Assembly (NCBI GenBank): GCA_016930235.1 | Contig: JAFGHI010000026.1 | Location: 1 to 52,758 of the forward strand | DNA from: Candidatus Omnitrophota bacterium | Lineage (GTDB): Bacteria > Omnitrophota > Omnitrophia > Omnitrophales > Aquincolibacteriaceae | Reading direction: 5' to 3' | DNA: 52,758 bases | Shown: positions 21,422 through 32,980 of the stretch, piece by piece | Layout: every line of letters begins with the position of its first letter | How positions within the stretch are numbered: position 1 is the stretch's first letter | Translations under genes and position numbers: made by a program | Notes under the pieces: generated by a model | Databases searched by the model: none | Seen by the model: only the letters and a program-made list of their open reading frames with translations | Told to the model about the DNA's origin: nothing

Positions 21422-21886
21422 ATGAAGATCACAGAATTTCTCGACAAAGATGCGATTAAAATCAACGTCGAGGCGACAGAAAAAGAAGAGGTGCTTAAGG
21501 AGCTTGTCGATGTCCTTGGGAGTGTTCAAAAAATCAAGGACAAGAAAAGCATCGTGACGGCACTGATTGAGCGTGAAAATCTTGGCTCTACGGGAATCGG
21601 GCAAGGGATCGCTATCCCGCACGGTAAGACAGATTTAGTCAATAAGCTGGTTGCCGTTCTGGGGATAAGCCGCAAGGGAGTCAACTTTGAGGCTTTAGAT
21701 GGCGAGATGGTTTATATTGTGTTCCTGCTGATTGCTCCGAAAGAGACTGCAGGACCTCACCTGAAGGCCCTTGCGCAGATTTCGAGACTCCTTCGAGATT
21801 CGTATTTTTGTGAACTTCTTCGGAAGTGTCAGACAGCGGATGATGTTTACAGTCTCATCCATCGCGAAGAAGACAAAAAACACTAA
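21422..21886 (+). CDS. ptsN: PTS EIIA component, PtsN-like
   Basis: RENLGSTGIGQGIAIPHGKTDLV (EIIA-Ntr/Fru phospho-His region); AGGAGG 8 nt before the ATG at 21422. Confidence 0.88.
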   Translation: MKITEFLDKDAIKINVEATEKEEVLKELVDVLGSVQKIKDKKSIVTALIERENLGSTGIGQGIAIPHGKTDLVNKLVAVLGISRKGVNFEALDGEMVYIVFLLIAPKETAGPHLKALAQISRLLRDSYFCELLRKCQTADDVYSLIHREEDKKH

Positions 21887-21906
21887 TTGAGAAGAGAGGT
21901 CTCTCG

Positions 21907-23166
21907 ATGCAATTTTTCAAATGGCTTTATCCAGGGATCGGAGTCAAGCGGTGGATCACCCTATGCATTTTAGGTTTGGGGTTGATTTCCGCCGTAGCTT
22001 TGTCTGCGATCAAGACGATGTCGAAATCCAACATCATTTTGGCTTCTCTGGCCATGGCCGTATTGATCTTTGGTATTTTCCTGGTTTTCATGGCGATTAA
22101 GAACATGCTCCGGATTTTCGTTCGTGCCCTGATGCCTCCTCACAGGGATGATCGATTAGTGGACATTGTTTATCAAAAACGCCAAAGCGAATCCCTTTCC
22201 CGTGGTCCTCGTGTGGTTGCACTTGGAGGAGGGACAGGGCTGAGTACTCTTTTATCGGGGCTGAAGCTTTTTACTAGCAATATTACCGCGATTGTGACCG
22301 TGACGGATACGGGAGGAAGTTCGGGGCGTTTGCGGGACGAAATGGATATGCTCCCTCCTGGAGATATCCGTAACTGCTTGGTCGCTTTAGCCGATGCAGG
22401 TCCTTTGATCCGTGATTTGTTTCAATATCGTTTTGAAGCGGGCGAAGGGCTTTCCGGACATAGTTTCGGGAACCTTTTCATTACGGCTCTATCGAAAGTG
22501 ACGGGGGATTTTGAAAAAGCGATCAGGGAATCCAGCAAGGTCCTGGCGATTCGTGGACGGGTCATCCCTTCGACGCTTGAAAAGGTAACCTTGGTCGGGG
22601 AGTTTGTGGACGGAACAATAGCCGAGGGCGAGACCAATATTACGGATGTTCAAAAACCGCTTAGCCGTATTGAATTAAAGCCCGATAGCTGCAGGGCCTG
22701 TCCTGAAGCTTTGGATGCGATCGACAACGCTGATTTGATTATTTTGGGTCCGGGAAGTCTTTATACGAGCATTCTTCCTAATATTTTGATTCATGATATA
22801 TGTCAGGCGATTCTCAAATCGGATGCTTATAAAATTTATATTTCGAATGTGATGACGCAGCCGGGGGAAACGGACGGCTATAGCACTTGGGATCATTTAC
22901 GGGTTCTCATGGAACATACGGATCCTCGAATTGTCGACGCGTGTTTCGTCAATTCTCAGGAAGTACCACCGGCGATGATTGCGAAATACCGAGAAAAGGG
23001 CGCTAACGAAGTCGAATTGGATCTGGATATCATCCGTAGCAAAGGTTATGAAGTGATCGAGGGTGAGATCCTCAAGATTGACGGTCAAGTCAGACATGAC
23101 CCGGACCGTTTGTCACGGTTAATTTTCGATCATTATTTAAATGTTACCAAACTTGCAAAGGTTTAA
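21907..23166 (+). CDS. yvcK: YvcK/CofD family gluconeogenesis factor with N-terminal membrane segments
   Basis: VVALGGGTGLSTLLSGLKLFTSNITAIVTVTDTGGSSGRLRDEMDMLPPGDIRNCLVALA ... LIILGPGSLYTSILPNILI ... VMTQPGETDGYSTWDHL. Confidence 0.95.
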   Translation: MQFFKWLYPGIGVKRWITLCILGLGLISAVALSAIKTMSKSNIILASLAMAVLIFGIFLVFMAIKNMLRIFVRALMPPHRDDRLVDIVYQKRQSESLSRGPRVVALGGGTGLSTLLSGLKLFTSNITAIVTVTDTGGSSGRLRDEMDMLPPGDIRNCLVALADAGPLIRDLFQYRFEAGEGLSGHSFGNLFITALSKVTGDFEKAIRESSKVLAIRGRVIPSTLEKVTLVGEFVDGTIAEGETNITDVQKPLSRIELKPDSCRACPEALDAIDNADLIILGPGSLYTSILPNILIHDICQAILKSDAYKIYISNVMTQPGETDGYSTWDHLRVLMEHTDPRIVDACFVNSQEVPPAMIAKYREKGANEVELDLDIIRSKGYEVIEGEILKIDGQVRHDPDRLSRLIFDHYLNVTKLAKV

Positions 23167-23168
23167 CG

Positions 23169-23471
23169 ATGCCATCGTCAAGAAAAAAAGAAGTTGAGGG
23201 GATGGAAAAGAAGTTTGTGATCCAAAATAAGCTTGGATTGCATGCTCGTCCTGCGGCGCTTTTTGTTCAGACAGCGAACCGTTTCAAAGCCGAAGTTGAA
23301 GTCAGGAAGGGGCGGCAAAGGGTTAACGGGAAGTCGATTATGGGGATTATGACTTTGGCTGCAGGGATTGGAACGACTATTTTTGTGCGGGTCAATGGCG
23401 AGGATGCGGCTTTGGCTTTGGAGGAAATTTCGAAATTGGTCGAAACCAACTTTGGGGAGAATGAATCCTAA
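23169..23471 (+). CDS. ptsH: Phosphocarrier protein HPr (possible alternative start at 23202)
   Basis: KLGLHARPAALFVQTANRF (His-15 site) and NGKSIMGIMTLAAGIG (Ser-46 site). Confidence 0.95.
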   Translation: MPSSRKKEVEGMEKKFVIQNKLGLHARPAALFVQTANRFKAEVEVRKGRQRVNGKSIMGIMTLAAGIGTTIFVRVNGEDAALALEEISKLVETNFGENES

Positions 23472-25219
23472 TGGAACAACTGAAAGGTATTCCGGTATCT
23501 CCTGGGATTGCTATTGGAGAAGTCCATGTCTGGCAGGCGGAGGAGGCTTTTAATGTTTCGCTTCGTTATGTTCAGGAAGAAGATATCCCAAAGGAAATTA
23601 CGAGGTTTGAAGACGCGTTGACGCGAACGCGGGCTGAGATCCTGGATATCCGTAAGAAGATTGCCCGCCAAATCGGCCGTGAGAGTTCAGATATCTTCAA
23701 TGCCCACCTGATGATTTTAGAAGACCGGACCCTGATTGAAGATGTCATCGCTTTGATCAAAGGGAAGAAAATTATTTGCGAATGTGCTTTTGCGACGGTG
23801 ATTCAGCGTTATTTCACAGCCTTTTCACAGATCGATGACGAATATCTGCGCGAACGCATCTCGGACATTAAGGATGTGGGACGCCGCCTCTTAAAGAATT
23901 TGTACGGAGAAAAAGGGGCCCCTCCGAAGTTTAAGCAAAAAGGAATTGTTGTTGCTCATGACCTGTCGCCCTCGGATACGGCCATGATGGATAAAGACAA
24001 GGTGATTGCCTTCATCACCGAAATCGGAGGTCCGACATCACATACAGCCATTCTCGGACAGTCGATGGAGATTCCCGTGGTTGTCGGTTTGGATCATGTT
24101 ACGTCCAAGATCACGACCGGGGACACCATTATTGTTGATGGGACACACGGTATCATTATCATCAGCCCCGATAAGGAAACGATTGAGGAATATGCCAGAT
24201 TACAAAAACGTTTTACCGACAGGATCACACAACTCGATGAAAAATTGCGGGATTTGCCTGCGGAGACGACGGATGGGCATCGTATCCATGTCGCAGCCAA
24301 TATCGAATTTCATGATGAGTTGCCCTCTGTTATTTCCCACGGAGCGGATGGCATTGGTTTGTACAGGACAGAGTACATCTACATGAACAGGCTGGATCTT
24401 CCCTCCGAAGAGGAACAATTTCAGGCCTACCGGCAGGTTGTTGAAAAAATGGACCCTCAGCCCGTTGTGATTCGAACGCTGGATTTGGGAGGGGATAAAT
24501 TCTTATCCTCCCTGGATGTGGCCAGAGAAATGAATCCTTTTTTGGGATGGCGCGCGATTCGGTTTTGCTTGACCCGTGTGGATGTTTTTAAGGTTCAGCT
24601 GCGTGCGATCTTGCGTGCCAGTGTCTATGGCCGTTTGAAGATTATGTATCCGATGATTTCGAACGTTTATGAATTGAGAAGGGCCAATGAAATTTTGGAA
24701 GAATGCGGCGCCGAATTAAAAAAAGAGGGATTACCATTCAACCCTGATATGGAAATCGGGGCGATGATCGAGATCCCTTCGGCGGCGATTATCAGCGAGA
24801 TTCTTGCCAAAGAGGTTCAATTTTTCTCTATTGGGACGAATGATTTGATTCAATACTGCTTGGCCGTGGACCGTGTAAACGAAAAGATAGCCTATCTTTA
24901 TGAACCCACACATCCGGCCATTATTAAACTGATTAAGCTGGTTGTGGACAATGGGCATGCCCAGAATCGCTGGGTCGGAACCTGCGGGGAAATGTCGGCT
25001 GATCCGGCCATTGCGATCCTTTTGACGGGTTTGGGGATCGATGAAATCAGTACCAGCCCTTTTGTCCTCCCGAAAGTTAAAAAGGCCATCCGGTCTGTTT
25101 CTTATCAGGATTGCAAACGAATTGCCGATCGCGCGTTAACATTTCAAACCGGCGAGGAAGTCCGTAAATTTCTGGATGAGGAACTCAAGCGGATCGCGAG
25201 CGATCTGGTCGAGGAATAG
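23471..25219 (+). CDS. ptsI: PTS enzyme I (phosphoenolpyruvate-protein phosphotransferase)
   Basis: GGPTSHTAILGQSMEIPVVVG, DGIGLYRTEYIYM, IRTLDLGGDK, FFSIGTNDLIQYCLAVDR; overlaps the ptsH stop. Confidence 0.97.
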   Translation: MEQLKGIPVSPGIAIGEVHVWQAEEAFNVSLRYVQEEDIPKEITRFEDALTRTRAEILDIRKKIARQIGRESSDIFNAHLMILEDRTLIEDVIALIKGKKIICECAFATVIQRYFTAFSQIDDEYLRERISDIKDVGRRLLKNLYGEKGAPPKFKQKGIVVAHDLSPSDTAMMDKDKVIAFITEIGGPTSHTAILGQSMEIPVVVGLDHVTSKITTGDTIIVDGTHGIIIISPDKETIEEYARLQKRFTDRITQLDEKLRDLPAETTDGHRIHVAANIEFHDELPSVISHGADGIGLYRTEYIYMNRLDLPSEEEQFQAYRQVVEKMDPQPVVIRTLDLGGDKFLSSLDVAREMNPFLGWRAIRFCLTRVDVFKVQLRAILRASVYGRLKIMYPMISNVYELRRANEILEECGAELKKEGLPFNPDMEIGAMIEIPSAAIISEILAKEVQFFSIGTNDLIQYCLAVDRVNEKIAYLYEPTHPAIIKLIKLVVDNGHAQNRWVGTCGEMSADPAIAILLTGLGIDEISTSPFVLPKVKKAIRSVSYQDCKRIADRALTFQTGEEVRKFLDEELKRIASDLVEE

Positions 25220-25255
25220 GCGATGCATAAGATTGGGAAGGTGGAAGCTTAGTTT

Positions 25256-25999
25256 ATGAAGGTTGTTTTGCTCTGTGCGGGGTATGCGACAAGGCTTTAC
25301 CCTTTGACGAAAGACAATCCGAAGCCGTTGCTGCCTGTCGGGGAAAAACCGATTCTTGAATGGATCCTGGATAAAATCAAAGAGTTGAAAGAAGTTAACG
25401 CTGTATATCTTGTGTCGAATCACCCGTTTTCTTCCCATTTTGAAAAGTGGAAGAAAGGGAAAAAGTTTCCCTGGCCTTTAGAAGTGGTGGATGACCAGAC
25501 ATGTTCGAACGAAGAACGACTCGGGGCGATAGGGGATTTGAAGTATGTTCTCTCCCAGAAGGCTGTTGGCGAGGAAGATCTATTGGTCATCGCCGGTGAT
25601 AATTTTTTCGATTTTGATTTAAGGCGGTTTATTGCTTTCTCGGAGGCGATGCGCCCTCATGCTGTCATTGCTGTTTACGATGTCAGGGATCGTGAGCTGG
25701 CAAAGCGCTATGGACTGGTCGAAACCGATAAGGACGAACGCGTCCTGAAATTTTATGAGAAACCAGAGAATCCGTCCGTGACACTAGCCTCTTGCGGGAT
25801 TTATTGGTTGCCGGTGGAAACTCGGGTTTTGCTTGACAGATATCTGGAGGCTGGACATAATTCTGATCAGCCCGGCTACTATATGCGTTGGCTTTCAGAA
25901 TCGGATGTTCTTTTTGCCGCCCGCATGGAAGGTCAATGGTTGGACATTGGGGACCCTGCCTCCTACGAAAGAGCAAACGCGCTATTTCGAAAATCATGA
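25256..25999 (+). CDS. NDP-sugar pyrophosphorylase/nucleotidyltransferase family protein
   Basis: MKVVLLCAGYATRLYPLTKDNPKPLLPVGEKPILEWIL ... LLVIAGDNFFDFDL. Confidence 0.9.
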   Translation: MKVVLLCAGYATRLYPLTKDNPKPLLPVGEKPILEWILDKIKELKEVNAVYLVSNHPFSSHFEKWKKGKKFPWPLEVVDDQTCSNEERLGAIGDLKYVLSQKAVGEEDLLVIAGDNFFDFDLRRFIAFSEAMRPHAVIAVYDVRDRELAKRYGLVETDKDERVLKFYEKPENPSVTLASCGIYWLPVETRVLLDRYLEAGHNSDQPGYYMRWLSESDVLFAARMEGQWLDIGDPASYERANALFRKS

Positions 26000-26023
26000 A
26001 TCTTGTTTGAAAGGAAAAAAACT

Positions 26024-28457
<2,434 letters not shown>

Positions 28458-28492
28458 GTTTTTTTATCGAGAATTTTCCTGAAACAAAAAGG

Positions 28493-28526
28493 AAGGCCAC
28501 TGATCCCATTCAGTGGCCTTTTCATT
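28493..28526 (+). terminator. Rho-independent terminator after metK-ahcY
   Basis: Perfect 11-bp stem AAGGCCACTGA-TCCCAT-TCAGTGGCCTT followed by TTCATTTT. Confidence 0.88.
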
Positions 28527-28551
28527 TTAAGAAGAAGGAGCACGATTAAAG

Positions 28552-29058
28552 ATGGAAACTTTAGATGCGATCGAAAAGAGAGTCAGCGTCCGTTCCTTTC
28601 AACCTGCCCCTGTCGGGAAGGAAGATTTGGAGAAGCTGGTCGATTCGGGCCGGCGGGCCCCGTCGGCTAGGGCTATTGAACCGTGGGAATTCGTGGTTGT
28701 GACCGAACGCCCCATGCTTTCAAAGTTGGGGCAGATTGCGGATACGGGTGGATTTATCGCAGAAGCGGGCGCATGCATTGCCGTCTTTTGTAAGGCGACC
28801 AAGTATTATTTGGAAGACGGGTCGGCAGCGACTGAAAATATTCTTTTGGCGGCTACGGCTTTAGGGCTGTCAACATGCTGGGTCGCCGGAGATAAGAAAC
28901 CCTATGCCCCGGAGATTGAAAAACTTCTCGGGGTTCCAGCGGATGTCAAACTTATCAGTTTGATCGCGGTGGGAGTTGGCGCCAAAAAGACCAAGCAGGT
29001 CAAAAACCGTTCTTTAAAGGAAGTCCTTCACTGGGAAAAATATCGGGGGAAGGGTTAG
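28552..29058 (+). CDS. Nitroreductase family protein
   Basis: METLDAIEKRVSVRSFQPAPVGKEDLEKLVDSGRRAPSA ... AATENILLAATALGLSTCWV. Confidence 0.9.
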   Translation: METLDAIEKRVSVRSFQPAPVGKEDLEKLVDSGRRAPSARAIEPWEFVVVTERPMLSKLGQIADTGGFIAEAGACIAVFCKATKYYLEDGSAATENILLAATALGLSTCWVAGDKKPYAPEIEKLLGVPADVKLISLIAVGVGAKKTKQVKNRSLKEVLHWEKYRGKG

Positions 29059-32000
29059 CCGATATTTTTAGCTTCAACGAGTTCGGCAATCTGAACCCAT
29101 AAAGCCCAGGCGGCATAAGCTTTCTGGTTGCAATTGACCGATTGACTGTGTGCGCAGGAGCTTGGGTACCAATCTACATTTTGTGTATGGGCGTTAGCGT
29201 AGTCAGTTGCCCAGTTACTGTCACGAGATCCGTTTCCATCGCTGTCGTAATCCATGTTGTCAGTGAGAGCCATATCCCCGTAATAGTTTCCATCAGGATC
29301 ATAACTTTCGATGTCCGCGAAATCATAAAGGACCCGGTTGCCTTCCTGGACAAATGCCCGGATCTGGTCATTGCGTTGGGCTAAGTTGCCTGTTTCACCG
29401 GTCCCGTTGACGTGGCCCGTCATATAGACGAAGACAATATCCGGATACTCCTCTTCAAACTGGGCCATGGGTTCCAGATACTGGGTTTGCATTTGTGCCT
29501 CCGTAAGACCGGCGGCTTGTCCGCACCACGACCAGATGACCACATTCACATCGCTGTTGGCCGGGTTTTCCAAGTATTCACGGGTCTCATTAACCCAGTC
29601 GGGATAATAACCGACGTCTTGAGCCATGCCGCGGTCGTGAATATCGAGTGCACCACCGGTACCGCCGTTATTCCAGGAAAAAATATTGGACGGAAGATCA
29701 AGCCCTAATCCTCCCTGGTTGGCGAAAGTGACAAGGCTGCTCATTCCTGTGATGAGCTGGCTTCCGTGCGACGTGTGTCCATAGACGATATGAAGAAGTT
29801 CCTTGGCCTTATTAATCTGTTCCTCGGTCAGCTGTGTGATATCGGTATCGTGATGATCAATGACAAGAGGTGCGTTGACTTGAGGGGTCGGGTTCACCCG
29901 CCGGACATTGATCGTGACCGTTGCGATATTGGAAACGAGACCTTCATTGTCCCTGACCGAATATTGGAATTGATCCTGTCCGTAATAACCGGTCGCCGGC
30001 ACATAGGAGATGCGTCCTCCGGTTAAGATATTGATGTTGCCGTGAGCAGCTTGATTTGTGATCGAAAGAGATGACGCATTGATAGGGCTGTCGATATCTT
30101 CATCGTTTAAAAGGAGGTTGATGGTTGCTGTCGTATCCTGGTCAAGGGAAAGTGTATCCCCGAGAATACGGGGAGCATCGTTCACGGGGTTGACCGTGAT
30201 TTGAACCAGTGCTGCCTCGGAATTGGCCTCGCCGTCGTTGGCCACATACGAGAAGCTGTCGTATCCGTAGTAATCCTGATAAGGAATATAAGTGCATTGA
30301 CTGCCGCTGCATTCCAGGGCACCGTGTTGGGGCTGCGACATACGGACGTAGGTTAAGGTATCGCCGTCCTCGTCGGTGCCCGAAAGCGTCAGGTTGAGGG
30401 TCCCTTCCTCATTGACTTGAAGGGTCCTTGCTTGTGCGACGGGGGGATTGTTTTCGACAACAGGGATCATGTTCTGAAAGAATCGGAAATCGATTCTTCC
30501 GGATCTTTTTGTGGTCAATGTTTGGTCCAATTCAAGAATGATATGGGCAATACGGGTCCGGTCAAATTCAGTTTCGGCCGCGTCAGGACTGGTTAAATCA
30601 AGGGCGTAGCTCTGAAATTCATTATCCAAGACAAGCGTGTATTCGGCGTAATGCCCCTCGTTGGAATCGTCGACAAAACGGATACGGACTCTTTTACCTG
30701 CCTCATCGGCCTTGATGCTGAGATTGAAGCGGTCGATTGCCATTGGCGATGAGGTATTGCAACGAGCCCGTACGGTGGCTCCCGGAGAACTTCCGACATC
30801 ATAACGGAATGCATGGAAGCCGTTTTCTTCAAAAAGGGTGATGTATCCCGGAAGCGACCCTCGGCCGACGATAGTACCCTCAGCGATCCATTCGGCATTT
30901 TCAATCGGGGCAATTCCAAAATCCATGTTGGAGATGGGGTTGTCTCCGGTGAGGACGGGACTGCTGATGAGACCGCCGACGCGGACCTGGATCTCACCGA
31001 ATCGGGAATCTCCGCGCGTGAGGGGATTTAGGTCATCGTAATGGTGGCGAAGGATGATCTTCTCGATTTGATTGTTTGAAACCAGTCCCCCAAATGAAAT
31101 TGGAAAAACATAGTTTTCAAAATCAGAGCCAAGTCTGATTTCATGGACCGATTCTTCACCCAAGGCGTTGACAAAAATGACTGTCATGGAAGGGAGCCCT
31201 TCAGTATTCGAGGTGCGGTTCAAACGGCGTATCCCGAGGACGACTTCATTTCCCAAGTCCATCAAGGCTTCGCTTTTCTCAAGGATTACATCTACCGCAG
31301 CTCCCCGGGCGGCCCCTAAATCGTAGCGATAGGTGAATCCGTTTTCGTTCTTTTCCGTAACTGTGGCGTAGCCGACATAGGGAGGAACGCGTTCCAGGGT
31401 GTTATACCCAAAGGCCCGGACTTCCGGTTTCCTCGGCAAATTCGTGACAGTTGAAACGGTTTCTTTTGCGAATTGAAAATCAATCCGCCCGCTCCTTTCA
31501 GAGGAGAGGGTCCGGTCCACCTCAATCACAATGCCTTGAAGTTGAGTCCTGTCAAAGCCATCTTCTGTATTTTGAGGGTCTTCCAGGTCCAGGACAAAAT
31601 TCCGGAGGTCTTCCTTAAGATCAAGCACGTATTCCGCGTAATTCCATTTGTCATCGATGAGTTGAACCCGGGCACGTGTGTCGCCACCATTATTTTTCAT
31701 GGCGATGGTGACATATTGATCAAGGGAGAAAGTTTCTCCTGGGATAAAACTGTAGGCCCGAGCGGTTGAGCCCTGTGATCCACCCACGTCGTAACGAAAA
31801 GCAAATTGTCCGTTCGTTCCTTCCTTTAAAAGGGTGATGAATCCAGGGACAGAACCCTGCCCCTCGACAAACCCCCAGGAATCGGTTCGCATGGCGGCCG
31901 GGAAAGGGGTCAAATTTGTTTCACGATACGAAATCCCAAGAATAGGATTATCACGCGCATATTCCCGGATGGGTTCCTGAATGCTGGGCATTTTTACGGG

Positions 32001-32261
32001 AATACTGCCAGTTCTAAGAAAATCTTCAGTTGTTAAAGGTCTATTCATATATTCCGAGGTCGTTTGTATTACAATGCTAGCCATCGTTACGGTGGGTTGT
32101 TGAAGAACAATCGTCGCGTTGTAAGAATCATTTTCATCGGCAGCTTGCGAGAACGGTGGAACCGGGAAGAAGATGAGCATAAGAGAGAGACAAACCGCAA
32201 TCTTTTCCGTATTTTTTCTTTTCACACCCTCAGAATTATAAGCTAGCTTTTTTACCATCAA
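29055..32261 (-). CDS. Large secreted modular protein: signal peptide, repeated beta-sandwich-like modules, two Ig/cadherin-like domains, C-terminal SGNH-like domain of uncertain function
   Basis: 1068 aa; hydrophobic leader IAVCLSLMLIFFPVPPFSQAA; repeated FxFRYDVGxSxG...RSGRIDFxF modules; DEDGDTLTYVRMSQPQHGALECSGSQCTYIPYQDYYGYDSFSYVANDG; C-terminal VYGHTSHGSQLITGM ... VNVVIWSWCGQ. Confidence 0.8.
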   Translation of the reverse strand: MMVKKLAYNSEGVKRKNTEKIAVCLSLMLIFFPVPPFSQAADENDSYNATIVLQQPTVTMASIVIQTTSEYMNRPLTTEDFLRTGSIPVKMPSIQEPIREYARDNPILGISYRETNLTPFPAAMRTDSWGFVEGQGSVPGFITLLKEGTNGQFAFRYDVGGSQGSTARAYSFIPGETFSLDQYVTIAMKNNGGDTRARVQLIDDKWNYAEYVLDLKEDLRNFVLDLEDPQNTEDGFDRTQLQGIVIEVDRTLSSERSGRIDFQFAKETVSTVTNLPRKPEVRAFGYNTLERVPPYVGYATVTEKNENGFTYRYDLGAARGAAVDVILEKSEALMDLGNEVVLGIRRLNRTSNTEGLPSMTVIFVNALGEESVHEIRLGSDFENYVFPISFGGLVSNNQIEKIILRHHYDDLNPLTRGDSRFGEIQVRVGGLISSPVLTGDNPISNMDFGIAPIENAEWIAEGTIVGRGSLPGYITLFEENGFHAFRYDVGSSPGATVRARCNTSSPMAIDRFNLSIKADEAGKRVRIRFVDDSNEGHYAEYTLVLDNEFQSYALDLTSPDAAETEFDRTRIAHIILELDQTLTTKRSGRIDFRFFQNMIPVVENNPPVAQARTLQVNEEGTLNLTLSGTDEDGDTLTYVRMSQPQHGALECSGSQCTYIPYQDYYGYDSFSYVANDGEANSEAALVQITVNPVNDAPRILGDTLSLDQDTTATINLLLNDEDIDSPINASSLSITNQAAHGNINILTGGRISYVPATGYYGQDQFQYSVRDNEGLVSNIATVTINVRRVNPTPQVNAPLVIDHHDTDITQLTEEQINKAKELLHIVYGHTSHGSQLITGMSSLVTFANQGGLGLDLPSNIFSWNNGGTGGALDIHDRGMAQDVGYYPDWVNETREYLENPANSDVNVVIWSWCGQAAGLTEAQMQTQYLEPMAQFEEEYPDIVFVYMTGHVNGTGETGNLAQRNDQIRAFVQEGNRVLYDFADIESYDPDGNYYGDMALTDNMDYDSDGNGSRDSNWATDYANAHTQNVDWYPSSCAHSQSVNCNQKAYAAWALWVQIAELVEAKNIG

Positions 32262-32282
32262 AAATTCTCCTTCTACCTTCCA

Positions 32283-32294
32283 AACTCATGAGTT
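32283..32294. promoter_or_regulatory. 12-bp perfect palindrome upstream of the minus-strand secreted protein gene
   Basis: AACTCATGAGTT, 22 bp upstream of the start codon at 32261. Confidence 0.35.
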
Positions 32295-32551
32295 AGGACT
32301 TACCGAAAAGGGAAAGAAACCCCTCCCGCTCTCATTCTTAAGAGTAACCGCTGAAAGTGGTTATTTCAAATAGGAACGATCAAATAGGATCATCATATAG
32401 CATAAGATATCATATTTTATGTGCTTAAAAGGGGCGAAGAGACTTTGAATGGCTCAAACGCAAGGTTGGGAAATCGTTATTCGGAGGCCATTGCCTATGA
32501 TAAGATGAAGTCTCATTTTTACTGGGCAGGTGCTTGAAATAAGGTTATGGG

Positions 32552-32980
32552 ATGGGAGAGAAAGTACTCTTTGTTTGCATTCATAATTCGGGAAGAAGTC
32601 AGATGGCCGAAGCCTTCTTGAAGGTTTTGGGAGGGGACCGTTTCGAAGTCGAAAGTGCCGGCTTGGACCCCGGACGTTTGAATCCTATCGTTGTCGAAGC
32701 GATGAGGGAAGCCGGGATCGATATTTCCACGAATAGGACAAAGAGCATTCAGGACGTGTTGAAGGGCCGAAAAACTTTTGATTTATTGATTACGGTTTGT
32801 GATGAGACAAGTGCCGAGCGCTGTCCTACGGTTCCCGGGAGCGGACAGAGAATCCATTGGGACTTTGAGGACCCGGCATCCTTTAAAGGGTCTTCGGAAG
32901 AAAAATTAAAGAAGACAAGAGCCGTGCGTGATAAAATAAAAAAAACTATCCAGGAATGGCTTAAGAAGGAATACGAATGA
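32552..32980 (+). CDS. Arsenate reductase/low-molecular-weight protein tyrosine phosphatase family protein (ArsC-like)
   Basis: VLFVCIHNSGRSQMAEAFLKVLGGDRFEVESAG (C-x5-R loop) ... ITVCDETSAERCPTVPGSGQRIHWDFEDPA. Confidence 0.88.
   Translation: MGEKVLFVCIHNSGRSQMAEAFLKVLGGDRFEVESAGLDPGRLNPIVVEAMREAGIDISTNRTKSIQDVLKGRKTFDLLITVCDETSAERCPTVPGSGQRIHWDFEDPASFKGSSEEKLKKTRAVRDKIKKTIQEWLKKEYE

Noticed and set aside
25256-25999. Assigning the nucleotidyltransferase as HldC/RmlA/HddC
   Set aside because: Family is clear but substrate specificity cannot be read from the sequence by eye.
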